DNA of 64,000 nt from Phycisphaerae bacterium (lineage in GTDB: Bacteria; Planctomycetota; Phycisphaerae; Phycisphaerales; UBA1924). The notes beneath the pieces are model-generated. The model saw nothing but the letters and a program-made list of their open reading frames with translations, ran no database searches and was not told the DNA's origin. The position numbers and the translations under genes are program-made. The DNA is taken from assembly GCA_016793805.1 (NCBI GenBank), contig JAEUIZ010000049.1:124001-188000 (forward strand). Direction: 5' to 3'. Below are positions 40,963-49,123 of the stretch, one piece after another; position 1 is the first letter of the stretch; each line of letters opens with the position of its first letter.

Positions 40963-42962
40963 GCCGCTGGCGTGGAATCACGTGGACTCCTCGGTCGCCC
41001 GCGGCACACTCGAGTCGCGGCTCGCTCGCCGCGCTGCTGGTGGTGGTTGCACCCGCCTTCTGCTGTTGCGGTGTGGGTTGGGCGCAGCCGATCTTGGACC
41101 TCGGCGCCGCGCCTGGCCCGCTAGTAGCCGGGCAGGGCGAGTCGGCGATGGCACGGGCCGCGTGGCTGCGTGAGAGTGCGGATGCGATCGCCCGCGTGGG
41201 CGGACCCGTCGCGGGCGCCAAGGCCGAGTTACGCAGGCTCGCGGCGGCGCTGATCGTCACGGGTGAGGCCGCGGGCGAATCGGGCTCGACGCGTGTGATT
41301 GCGGGCTACACCTTGGCCCGCAGGCTGGCGGACTTCGACGCCGCTGCGGATGCGATCGCGGGCCCCGCTTCCGCGGCCGAGCGAGCGCTGGTCGAGGCGG
41401 ACCTGCGTTCGGCAGCCGCGCTGCTTGGCCGCGGCGAGACTCGGCCGTCGGTTGCGGTTCGCGCCGCGCTCGCGGGCTTGGCGTCTGTGCCGCAGATGCC
41501 CGCCACCGACGAACTCCTGGTGCTTGATGGCCTGGACCCTGGGTCCGGCGCAGCGGCGCAACGGCTGCTCTTGCTTTGTGCCCAAGCGAGGAGCATGCCG
41601 CCCTTCGCCGACAGTGGAGGCTTGCTGGAACAGAGCCTTCGCGATGCGATCGGCGTGCTGCGTTCGCTGCCGACAGCCACTCCCGAACTTCGGCGAGAGC
41701 GAGTCGCCAGCGTGCTGGAGCGTGCCATCATCGCGCTCGACGTGTCGCCGTCGGACTCCGCCGCGATGGCGACGCTGCGGGACATCGCCTTGCTCGGCCG
41801 CGTGGGCCGAATCGCGAGCCGGCAGACCTCGCCACCCCTCCGGCGAGCGCTCGAGTCGGCCGCAGATCGGGCGTGGATCGACGGGGGCGCGCAAGTCACG
41901 GGGTCGCTGCGTGGCATGTGCGAACTCGTCGAACGCGGCGACGGCCCGCGCGACGAGACGCTGATCCGCCCGCTACGGCCCGCCGCGAGACTGCTCCGAC
42001 TCACGCTCCGAGAGACGGACGCGGGACTGGCCGCGGCGCTCGCGGAGCCCAACGCTCTGAGCCCGGCGCTCGCTACCGCTGTCACGGCCCGGGCACGGGC
42101 GCTCGGCGACCTCCGACGATTGGAGCGGGTGAGCGCGATCATGGCGGGCGCGGGGGATTCACCGTCGGACGCTTGGAAGGGGGCTGCGGAGGCGGCACTC
42201 GCCGCGGCGCGCGAGGCCGCAAAGCCGGGCGCAACTCGCCAGCCGCTCGTCGATCTCATCCACGAGATCAGCCGGTTGGGTCGGCTCGCGGGAGAAGATT
42301 CGTTGCGAGCCGAGGCCCAAGGCGGCGGGGATCGCGGGGCATGGAGGACGCTGACGGGTCTCGCGCCGGCCACGATCGTGCGCACCATCGACGACACCCG
42401 AAGGCGATGGCTCGCCGGGCTCGACCCGCGAAAGCGAGTTGCACCAGACACCGCGGCAAGGGACCAGTTGGCCGCACTCGCCGAGGTCATGGACACGCTC
42501 ACCGACGTTGCCCACCTCGTCGGCGACAACGGCGAGTTCGGCGCGTCCGGTGCGGCGATGAGGCTGGCCGCCTCGCCGGAGTGGGAGATGCACGCCGCCT
42601 CTCTCGAGACGATGTCGCGCCCAGCGCTGGCCGAGTTGGCGCGTGCCTGCGCGGAAGCCGTCGCGGGCAACCCAGACGCGGCGCGGGCGGCCCTGGCCAA
42701 CGCGAGCGGCGGTATCTCGCTGGCCCGGCTCGCGGGGCGGCTCGCCGCTCGCGCTCCCGAGCCGGTCGATCCGTGGCGAGAGGTCATCCTGAGCGCGGGT
42801 GGATCAACGACGGACGCGGACTCCGCTCGCCTCGCGGCGATCTGCCGATATGCCGAGGAGTGCGCCCGTCTCCGATCCGCGGGGGCGACAAGTGTCCCGC
42901 TCGAGGCCTGGCTCGCCGCACGCGTCCGCGAGGCTCTGGCGCGGGTCGACTCGCCGGACTAG
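40959..42962 (+). CDS. Exported alpha-helical protein of unknown family
   Basis: A 667-residue protein, Ala/Arg/Leu-rich and almost entirely helical. An N-terminal hydrophobic segment with SLAALLVVVAPAFCCCGVGWAQ looks like a signal peptide with cleavage after AQ or nearby. No catalytic motif or known domain was recognised; the spacing of helices suggests alpha-solenoid repeats. Start GTG 40959 overlaps the stop of the glycosyltransferase, so it is translationally coupled, hinting at a role with cell-surface glycan synthesis. Codon use is like its neighbours. Confidence 0.7.
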   Translation: MSRWRGITWTPRSPAAHSSRGSLAALLVVVAPAFCCCGVGWAQPILDLGAAPGPLVAGQGESAMARAAWLRESADAIARVGGPVAGAKAELRRLAAALIVTGEAAGESGSTRVIAGYTLARRLADFDAAADAIAGPASAAERALVEADLRSAAALLGRGETRPSVAVRAALAGLASVPQMPATDELLVLDGLDPGSGAAAQRLLLLCAQARSMPPFADSGGLLEQSLRDAIGVLRSLPTATPELRRERVASVLERAIIALDVSPSDSAAMATLRDIALLGRVGRIASRQTSPPLRRALESAADRAWIDGGAQVTGSLRGMCELVERGDGPRDETLIRPLRPAARLLRLTLRETDAGLAAALAEPNALSPALATAVTARARALGDLRRLERVSAIMAGAGDSPSDAWKGAAEAALAAAREAAKPGATRQPLVDLIHEISRLGRLAGEDSLRAEAQGGGDRGAWRTLTGLAPATIVRTIDDTRRRWLAGLDPRKRVAPDTAARDQLAALAEVMDTLTDVAHLVGDNGEFGASGAAMRLAASPEWEMHAASLETMSRPALAELARACAEAVAGNPDAARAALANASGGISLARLAGRLAARAPEPVDPWREVILSAGGSTTDADSARLAAICRYAEECARLRSAGATSVPLEAWLAARVREALARVDSPD

Positions 42963-42998
42963 TCCGAGGATCTCGCCGCCCACGGCGCGAAGCGGGTG

Positions 42999-43526
42999 TT
43001 ACTCGTCGTCCACGCCCATCGCCTTGTGCGCTTCGTCGCGCATCTTGACGATCTCGGCCATCAGCCGCTTCGCGTCGTCCGTCTTGTCGTCGAGGATCGC
43101 CTGCTCGAGGTCCAGCAGTTTGCGAGTCAGGTCGATCAGCCCCCGGCGGAACTGCACCTCCATCTTCGCACGCTCAGCGTCGTTCTTGACTTTGTCGAGT
43201 TGCTTACCCGGTCGAGCGAGTTTCGACGTGACCGCCCCGCGCTGCGCCTCGCCCACCTGCCGCAGGTTGTCCTGCTTCATCGACGGGTCGTCGAGTTGGG
43301 CCTTGAGGTTCTTCATCGAGCGGTCGATGACCTTCATCGCGCCCTCGACGTTGGGCGCCTGCCGGTCCCCCGGCTGGCCCGGGGGGCGATTGCCGCGTTC
43401 GCGTGGCTGCTCGCCGCGGGGCTCGCGACCGGGCGGCTGGAGCCCCGATGCCGAGGTCAGTCCGCCGAATCCCACAACGGCACCGATCACGCCGAGAGCG
43501 AGCAACCGCGACGCATTTGACCGCAT
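42999..43526 (-). CDS. Exported cytochrome b562-like four-helix protein
   Basis: A 175-residue periplasmic protein. The signal peptide (RLLALGVIGAVVGFGGLTSASG) is followed by a Pro/Arg/Gly-rich linker to about residue 60, then a four-helix region. That region aligns with cytochrome b562: AMKVIDRSMKNLK supplies a Met at the position of heme ligand Met7, and the last helix MRDEAHKAMG supplies a His at the position of His102. MEVQFRRGLIDLTRKLLDLE fits helix 3. Heme binding is therefore possible but not proven. The 245-base gap to msrBA is a divergent promoter region. Confidence 0.7.
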   Translation of the reverse strand: MRSNASRLLALGVIGAVVGFGGLTSASGLQPPGREPRGEQPRERGNRPPGQPGDRQAPNVEGAMKVIDRSMKNLKAQLDDPSMKQDNLRQVGEAQRGAVTSKLARPGKQLDKVKNDAERAKMEVQFRRGLIDLTRKLLDLEQAILDDKTDDAKRLMAEIVKMRDEAHKAMGVDDE

Positions 43527-43771
43527 GTCATGATCTCCGGAAGAGAGTGGCCAGCCGCGGTGCGACGCACCGCACGATAAATGCTACCGTCCGAGACCCA
43601 CCAAAGGCACGATACCCGCACCAAGGCCGAACTCGATGGGAGCAAGAGCGCGGAATGTCAACCCAGACCGCGACATCCGCAGCGCCGTGGGCATCGAATA
43701 CGCTTGGGCACCACCCATCCCACGAGGCCGCGCGGCCCCGTGCGACCCGGGGGCCCGATCGGAGCCATTTG

Positions 43772-44824
43772 ATGCATCGCATCCTTTCCCTTCTGTTGGC
43801 TGTCCCATTGGTTGCGGTGGGGGGCTTGTGGGCGATGGCCTCGCAGCCGCAGGAGAAACCCGTGAAAAAGGGTCCGAACTACTCCAAGTCCGCGTATGAC
43901 ATCACGCCGTTGTCCCCCGGCCGCGTCGAGGCGCTGGCCGCCAGGCTTTCTCCCGAGGACAAGGACGTGATCCTCGCCAAGGGCACGGAGCGGCCGTTCT
44001 GCGGGAACCTGCTCGACAACAAGAAGGACGGCGTGTACGTCTGCAAACTCTGCGGGCTCCCGCTCTTCCGCTCCGACGCCAAGTTCAACTCCGGCACGGG
44101 CTGGCCCTCGTTCTTTCAGCCCTACGACTCGGACCACGTCCGCAACGTCCGCGACACCTCGCACGGGATGGAGCGGGTCGAGATCCTCTGCGCCCGCTGC
44201 CCGGCCCACCTCGGGCATGTCTTCGACGACGGGCCCAAGCCCTCGGGCATCCGCTATTGCGTGAACTCCGCGTCGCTCGAGTTCATCGAGGCCAAGCCGG
44301 ACGGCACGCTCGACCTGCCCGAGGCGTCGCGCCCCGTGCGCGCCGAGGTCGCCTACTTTGCCGGCGGGTGCTTCTGGGGCGTCGAGGACCGCTTCCAGCA
44401 GGTGCCGGGCGTGATCGACGCCGCGAGCGGCTATCAAGGCGGGCGCGTCAACAACCCGACGTACAAGCAGGTCTGCGCGGGTGACACGGGACATGCCGAG
44501 AGCGTGCGTGTGATCTTTGACCCGGCCCGCGTCTCGTACCGCGATCTGCTCGCCTGGTTCTTCAAGTTCCACGACCCCACGCAACTCAACCGCCAAGGCC
44601 CGGACTACGGCGAGCAGTACCGCTCGGCGATCTTTGCCGCGGACGACAAGCAGTTGGAGCAGGCGAGAGCGTTTGTCGCCGAGCAACAGGCGACGGAGCG
44701 ATTCAAGAGCCGCAAGATCGTGACCCAGGTGCAGAAGGCCGATCCGTTCTACCTCGCGGAGGAGTACCACCAGGACTACCACGCCAAGCACGGGGGCAGT
44801 TGCCCGCTGCCGACCGAGCCGTAG
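43772..44824 (+). CDS. msrAB: Exported MsrB-MsrA methionine sulfoxide reductase
   Basis: A 350-residue fusion of both stereospecific methionine sulfoxide reductases, with MsrB first and MsrA second. A signal peptide (HRILSLLLAVPLVAVGGLWA) places it in the periplasm. MsrB has zinc Cys pairs (CKLCG, CARCPAHLGHVFDD) and catalytic Cys163 in RYCVNSASLEF. MsrA has catalytic Cys200 in GGCFWGVEDRFQ and GYQGGRVNNPTYKQVCAGDTGHAE. It repairs oxidised Met in exported proteins using a thioredoxin-like reductant. ATG 43772 has GGAG at 43761-43764. A longer start in frame would overlap the divergent gene. Confidence 0.92.
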   Translation: MHRILSLLLAVPLVAVGGLWAMASQPQEKPVKKGPNYSKSAYDITPLSPGRVEALAARLSPEDKDVILAKGTERPFCGNLLDNKKDGVYVCKLCGLPLFRSDAKFNSGTGWPSFFQPYDSDHVRNVRDTSHGMERVEILCARCPAHLGHVFDDGPKPSGIRYCVNSASLEFIEAKPDGTLDLPEASRPVRAEVAYFAGGCFWGVEDRFQQVPGVIDAASGYQGGRVNNPTYKQVCAGDTGHAESVRVIFDPARVSYRDLLAWFFKFHDPTQLNRQGPDYGEQYRSAIFAADDKQLEQARAFVAEQQATERFKSRKIVTQVQKADPFYLAEEYHQDYHAKHGGSCPLPTEP

Positions 44825-44947
44825 CAGCCGCGGTGAACTGGTCCCGCGGGTCCTTCAGGCCGTGGATCAGGGGCGGTCGGGGCGAACGGGTCTGAGGCAC
44901 CGGGTGGCAGATCGAGTCAAGCCCGCTCCCGGTACCATCAGCCCCTG

Positions 44948-46810
44948 ATGCCGTCCGCCCTCTCGCAACCTCGCACTTGGCGCTGGCTCGGGCCGCTGCT
45001 GGTCGCGCTGCTCTCGATCGCGGCTCACGCGCCCGCGAGCGGCAACGGGTTCGTTGACCTTGACGACCAGGCGCTGCTCGTCGAGAACGACGCCTACCGC
45101 GGCCTCGGGCCAAGACAAGTTGCGTGGGCCTTCTCAACCACGCTCTTTGGTCACTACCAGCCCCTTACCTGGCTCTCGTTCACCATCGACCATGAGTTCT
45201 GGGGCCTCGATCCCATTGGCTTCCACGCGACCAACGTGCTGATCCATGCGATCGGCGCGTTGTTGCTCTGTCTGTTGGCGACCCGGCTCATCGCCATCGC
45301 GGCGGCCGGAACGAGCGCGGGCATGTCCGCGGCCTTGGCCGCGCCGCCCACGCTGGCGGTGGTGGGGGGGATTGTCGCCGCGGCGTTCTGGGCGATCCAT
45401 CCCCTCCGCGTCGAGTCCGTCGCCTGGGTCACGGAGCGGCGAGACGTGCTCAGCGGTGCGCTGCTCTTTGCCGCGGGCTTGGCCTACCTTCGGGCCGTCG
45501 AGCGCCGCCGCATCGCGGGCCACGCGCTCGCGGTGGCTCTGCTCGCGCTCTCCCTGCTGAGCAAGGCGTGGGGCATGACCTTCTTCGCTCTGCTGCTGGT
45601 CATCGACCTCTGGCCGCTGCGTCGCTGCAAGCCGACCACGGATCCTCGGCCACTCCCGAGCGCGGCCCGGCTTCTCGCCGAGAAGGCGCCCTACGCCGCC
45701 CTCGGCATTGCCGCGGCGATCGTCGCGGCACTCGCGCAGCGGTCAGCGCCCGGGGCCGTGCGCACCCTCGAGGATTGGCCGCTGGCGGACCGCGTCGCGC
45801 AAGCGCTGCACGGCCTGACGTTCTACCTCCAGAAGACGATCTCACCCTCGGGCCTCGTGCCGCTCGTCGAACTGCCCCCGCCCGGGTCCCTCTGGGCGAT
45901 GCCGGGCACGTGGATGCGAGCCGGCGCGGTCGTCACGCTCGCGTGCCTCGCGATCTCGCTTCGGCGGCGAGCGCCGGCGCTCCTCGTTGCGCTCGCCACC
46001 TACGCGATCCTCCTCTCCCCCGTGCTCGGCGTCTTCCAGAGCGGCGACCAACTCGTCGCCGACCGCTACGCGTACCTCGCTGCCGTGCCCGTGTCCGTTC
46101 TGTTGGGCGCATGCCTCGCGTGGCTTGCCATGCGGAGCGACTCGCGCCGCCGCCGCGTTCTGGCGATCGGCGGCACGTTCGTCGGCATGGCGCTGGTGGC
46201 GCTGACGTGGGCGCAGGCTCGAGTGTGGCGAGATCCGCTCTCGCTCTGGTCCCACGCTGTCGAGGCCGGGGCACCGGGCTCAGCGGTGCATGTGAACCTC
46301 GCGCTCGCGCTCGAGCAGGCGGGCCGCGGCCAGGAGGCGATCGAACGGCTTCGCACGGCCGTGGCGATCAACCCTCGCGACGGGCGGGCGTGGTACACCT
46401 TGGGGGCGTACCTGCGTCGCGCCCGGCAGTTGGACGCGGCTGAGCAAGCCCTACGGCGCGCCGCCGAGCACCTCCCCCAGGCCTACATCGCCTGGACGGC
46501 GCTGGGCAACCTGCTCTTCAACGACCAAGGCCGGCGAGAGGACGGGCTCGCCGCGTATCGCGCCGCGGTCGCCGACCTCCTCACGCAGCGGGCGGACTCG
46601 TTCCGCGGTCGGCAACTCTCTGGCGTGCCTTACCTCGCGCTCGGCGTGGCCCTGAAGAAGGCGGGCGACATGGCGGGCGCCCGCGACGCCTTCACCGGCG
46701 CGCTCGCCTATCCAGACTCCCGCGTCGAGGCCCGGGCCCAACTCAACGCCCTGCCGGCGAGGGACGCCGTCCCACCGCCGACTACTCCGCCTCCGCCGCC
46801 AGATCGCTGA
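44948..46810 (+). CDS. TMTC-like membrane protein with C-terminal TPR repeats
   Basis: A 620-residue protein. The first 430 residues hold about ten helices. The N-terminal loop has VDLDDQALLVEND and WLSFTIDHEFWGLDPIGFHA, the acidic motif of TMTC/DUF1736-type O-mannosyltransferase-like proteins. VAWVTERRDVLSGALLFAAG and LSKAWGMTFFALLLVIDLWP fit the same family. Residues about 445-590 are TPR repeats (HVNLALALEQAGRGQEAIER). It may transfer or bind lipid-linked sugar at the membrane; activity unproven. ATG 44948 lacks a clear ribosome binding site. Its last 29 bases overlap the end of the zinc-ribbon bactofilin gene. Confidence 0.75.
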   Translation: MPSALSQPRTWRWLGPLLVALLSIAAHAPASGNGFVDLDDQALLVENDAYRGLGPRQVAWAFSTTLFGHYQPLTWLSFTIDHEFWGLDPIGFHATNVLIHAIGALLLCLLATRLIAIAAAGTSAGMSAALAAPPTLAVVGGIVAAAFWAIHPLRVESVAWVTERRDVLSGALLFAAGLAYLRAVERRRIAGHALAVALLALSLLSKAWGMTFFALLLVIDLWPLRRCKPTTDPRPLPSAARLLAEKAPYAALGIAAAIVAALAQRSAPGAVRTLEDWPLADRVAQALHGLTFYLQKTISPSGLVPLVELPPPGSLWAMPGTWMRAGAVVTLACLAISLRRRAPALLVALATYAILLSPVLGVFQSGDQLVADRYAYLAAVPVSVLLGACLAWLAMRSDSRRRRVLAIGGTFVGMALVALTWAQARVWRDPLSLWSHAVEAGAPGSAVHVNLALALEQAGRGQEAIERLRTAVAINPRDGRAWYTLGAYLRRARQLDAAEQALRRAAEHLPQAYIAWTALGNLLFNDQGRREDGLAAYRAAVADLLTQRADSFRGRQLSGVPYLALGVALKKAGDMAGARDAFTGALAYPDSRVEARAQLNALPARDAVPPPTTPPPPPDR

Positions 46811-47198
46811 CGCCCAGCGCGTCCTCGGGCACGCTGAAAAACCCGCGCGCGATGCACGCGCCGAGTTCGACCGCCAGCCGCGGCGCACGGCAATCGCCCT
46901 TCCACTGCGCCTTGGGACCGATCCGTACCAGCCCGCCGCTGACGACGTTGCCCTCGAGGATGCCCTCGACCTCGACGCCCGCGTGCGCCTCGATGATGCC
47001 CGCCATCACGCGGCCCTTTTTCTGAACGATCAGCCGTCCGCACGTCTGGATCTTCCGCACCGAATGCGCGGTCTTGATGACCACGTCCTCGACGACCAGG
47101 GGCTTCGAGCATCCCGGGCACGACGTGGACAACGCCCGCCTCGGCGCCTCGAAGCGCCGGCGGCAGTGGTAGCACTGGATGGTCCGCAGCGCGGACAC
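46782..47198 (-). CDS. Zinc-ribbon bactofilin-like protein
   Basis: A 138-residue protein. Residues 9-36 form a zinc ribbon with two CxxC knuckles (QCYHCRRRF ... SCPGCSKPL). The rest resembles the bactofilin beta-helix: IQTCGRLIVQKKGRVMAGII, VEVEGILEGNVVSGGLVRIG and AQWKGDCRAPRLAVELGAC. Bactofilins polymerise without nucleotide and scaffold the cell envelope; the zinc ribbon may link the filament to nucleic acid or protein. GTG 47198 is the start that includes both knuckles. It lies downstream of the plain bactofilin and is probably co-transcribed. Confidence 0.72.
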   Translation of the reverse strand: MSALRTIQCYHCRRRFEAPRRALSTSCPGCSKPLVVEDVVIKTAHSVRKIQTCGRLIVQKKGRVMAGIIEAHAGVEVEGILEGNVVSGGLVRIGPKAQWKGDCRAPRLAVELGACIARGFFSVPEDALGVSDLAAEAE

Positions 47199-47264
47199 GG
47201 CATGATCCGAGCACGACGAGCGCGCACCTCGCCCACCCCCGAGCGCCCCGCCGATCGCTCGCTC

Positions 47265-47675
47265 TTATCCGCCGCGCCGGGCCGCCATCGGCTGTTCGGG
47301 TTTAGCCTCCGCCACCGCGGGCGGCTTGGCGTCCATCCCCGCCTTCGCGTCCGGGCCGACCGTCACATGCCCGACGAACGACGCGCCCTCGGCCACGACC
47401 AGTTTCGAGGCCACGAGGTCGCCTTTCATCTTCGCGCGGGCTGTCAGTTCCACACGCTCGCGCGCCGTGATGTTCCCGTCCACCAGCCCATCGACGAGCA
47501 CCTTTCCGGCCTCGACGGCGGCGCGGCAGGCCGCGGTGTCCGCGATCTGCAACTCTCCCTTCGCCACGATCTTGCCCTCGAACTGCCCGAGAATCCGGGC
47601 CGTGTTGTCGAACGACATCTCTCCCTTGATCTTCGTGTCGGGTCCGATCACGGTCGTCTGCGTCGGCTCGGGCAT
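47265..47675 (-). CDS. Bactofilin
   Basis: A 136-residue bactofilin, a cytoskeletal protein forming filaments of right-handed beta-helix subunits. TTVIGPDTKIKGEMSFDNTA is the family start, followed by short GxIxAxxxV-type repeats: ILGQFEGKIVAKGELQIAD, VLVDGLVDGNITARERVEL, AKMKGDLVASKLVVAEGASF. The C-terminal tail is Ala/Lys/Pro-rich. GGAGG precedes ATG 47675 at good spacing. The second bactofilin-like gene follows after 66 bases. Confidence 0.88.
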   Translation of the reverse strand: MPEPTQTTVIGPDTKIKGEMSFDNTARILGQFEGKIVAKGELQIADTAACRAAVEAGKVLVDGLVDGNITARERVELTARAKMKGDLVASKLVVAEGASFVGHVTVGPDAKAGMDAKPPAVAEAKPEQPMAARRGG

Positions 47676-47776
47676 GGAAATCCTCCGTGGAAAAAGGGGT
47701 GAGCCCACTACGGCATGCGGGCGACTCGCCGCCCGCGGGCCGCGATTGTAACGCCCCGGGGAACGTCGCAGCAGCC

Positions 47777-49123
47777 CTAGCCCGCCCGCACTGCTCCCAC
47801 GCTCGATGCCGCCATTACCTCGTCCACGTGCAGGGCCAGCCCCGCGCCACGGCACTTCGCCCGCAATCCGCCCGTCGTCTGCGGCGTGATCACCGCGACG
47901 TCGCGCGGCCCGAGCGAGGCGAACCCGATCCGCGGTATGTCGCGCCCCTCAAGACCCGGCGCCGTTGCCTCCTCGCGTTCATCGATCCACGCCAGCGAGC
48001 ACGGCAGGAGTGGGGGGGACGAGCCACTCAGCGCCGCGAGCAGCGCCCGCCCGTTGCGCCCCATGCCCACGATCACGACGCGCTCATAACCCGCCGCGAC
48101 CGCACGAAGGCCCGCCGTCACACGCTCCCACCTCGCCGAGTCGAACGTGAGGCAGGTGGCCAAACGCTCCCACTCGACCACACCTTTCAACGCGTGCCGG
48201 GCGCACTCGATCCACGCCGCGGCGGTCGCAGGATCGACGCGATCCGGCGAGACCCGGTGCGCGTGCCCGAGCGCCCAGCGAAGCGACTCGCCCAGCAGGG
48301 CCACGTCCGAGTCGTCAAGCGGCAGGAGCCGCACGAGCCATCGGCGCGCCAGGTCCCCACGACCCTGCGCCGCCGCCCGCGCCGCATGTCGGATCGTCCA
48401 CCGCCGTGCCGCTCGCTCGCGCACCGAACCTTCCGCGGGCGCGTTCGCGATCACGCCCAGCCCGGTGCGCCACATCCCCTCGACGTCCGCGGTCATCGCC
48501 CCCTTGCGGAGCCGGTACGCGAACATTGGTCGCTGCACGATCGGCGCGAACCCCGCGCCCGCGGCCCGCAACCGGAGCCACAGATCCCAGTCCTCGTGCA
48601 TCGGGAGCCGCGTGTCGAACGGCAGCGAGGTGCCGCCGCACGCCCGGGAGAGCGCATCCCGTCGGAGAACGACGCCGCCAACCGCGAGCGGGTTGAACTC
48701 GACAAGCCGATCGCGCGTCAGGTCCTGGTTGCCCGGGCTCATCGTCCAGCCCAGGTCCTCCAGCCGCGGGCCCGCATAGCGGAACGTGCACGCTGCCAGG
48801 TCGTGCCCTTCGAGCGCCGCGAGCATGACCCCCGCGAACTCGGAATCGACAGTGTCGTCGGCGTCAAGAAAGCACACGGCGTCCGCCCGGCATCGCTCAA
48901 ACCCCGCGTTGCGAGCACCCGCCAATCCGCGGTTCTCCTGCCGCACCACCTCGATCCTCGCATCGCCTAGTGACGCCGCCGCGGCCGCCGTCGCGTCCGT
49001 GCTCCCGTCGTCCACCACGATCGCACGCCATTCGCGCATGGTCTGCAACCGCAGCGACCGCAGCGTGTCGAGGATCGTCGTCTCGGCGTTGTACGCCGGA
49101 ACCACAAACTCAAGCCGCGCCAT
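47777..49123 (-). CDS. GT2 glycosyltransferase with C-terminal nucleotide-binding-like domain
   Basis: A 448-residue protein. Residues 1-225 are a GT-A family 2 transferase: FVVPAYNAETTILDTLRSL, IVVDDGSTDATAAA, RGLAGARNAGFE, CFLDADDTVDSEF (the DxD donor site) and MHEDWDLWLRLRAAG. The middle is helical. Residues about 365-440 look like a Rossmann-type domain (RVVIVGMGRNGRALLAALSG, with GxGxxG, then VAVITPQTTGGLRAKCRGAG). Adding such a domain to GT2 is unusual. The start overlaps the stop of the upstream transferase gene by 14 bases, so the two are co-expressed. Confidence 0.82.
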   Translation of the reverse strand: MARLEFVVPAYNAETTILDTLRSLRLQTMREWRAIVVDDGSTDATAAAAASLGDARIEVVRQENRGLAGARNAGFERCRADAVCFLDADDTVDSEFAGVMLAALEGHDLAACTFRYAGPRLEDLGWTMSPGNQDLTRDRLVEFNPLAVGGVVLRRDALSRACGGTSLPFDTRLPMHEDWDLWLRLRAAGAGFAPIVQRPMFAYRLRKGAMTADVEGMWRTGLGVIANAPAEGSVRERAARRWTIRHAARAAAQGRGDLARRWLVRLLPLDDSDVALLGESLRWALGHAHRVSPDRVDPATAAAWIECARHALKGVVEWERLATCLTFDSARWERVTAGLRAVAAGYERVVIVGMGRNGRALLAALSGSSPPLLPCSLAWIDEREEATAPGLEGRDIPRIGFASLGPRDVAVITPQTTGGLRAKCRGAGLALHVDEVMAASSVGAVRAG

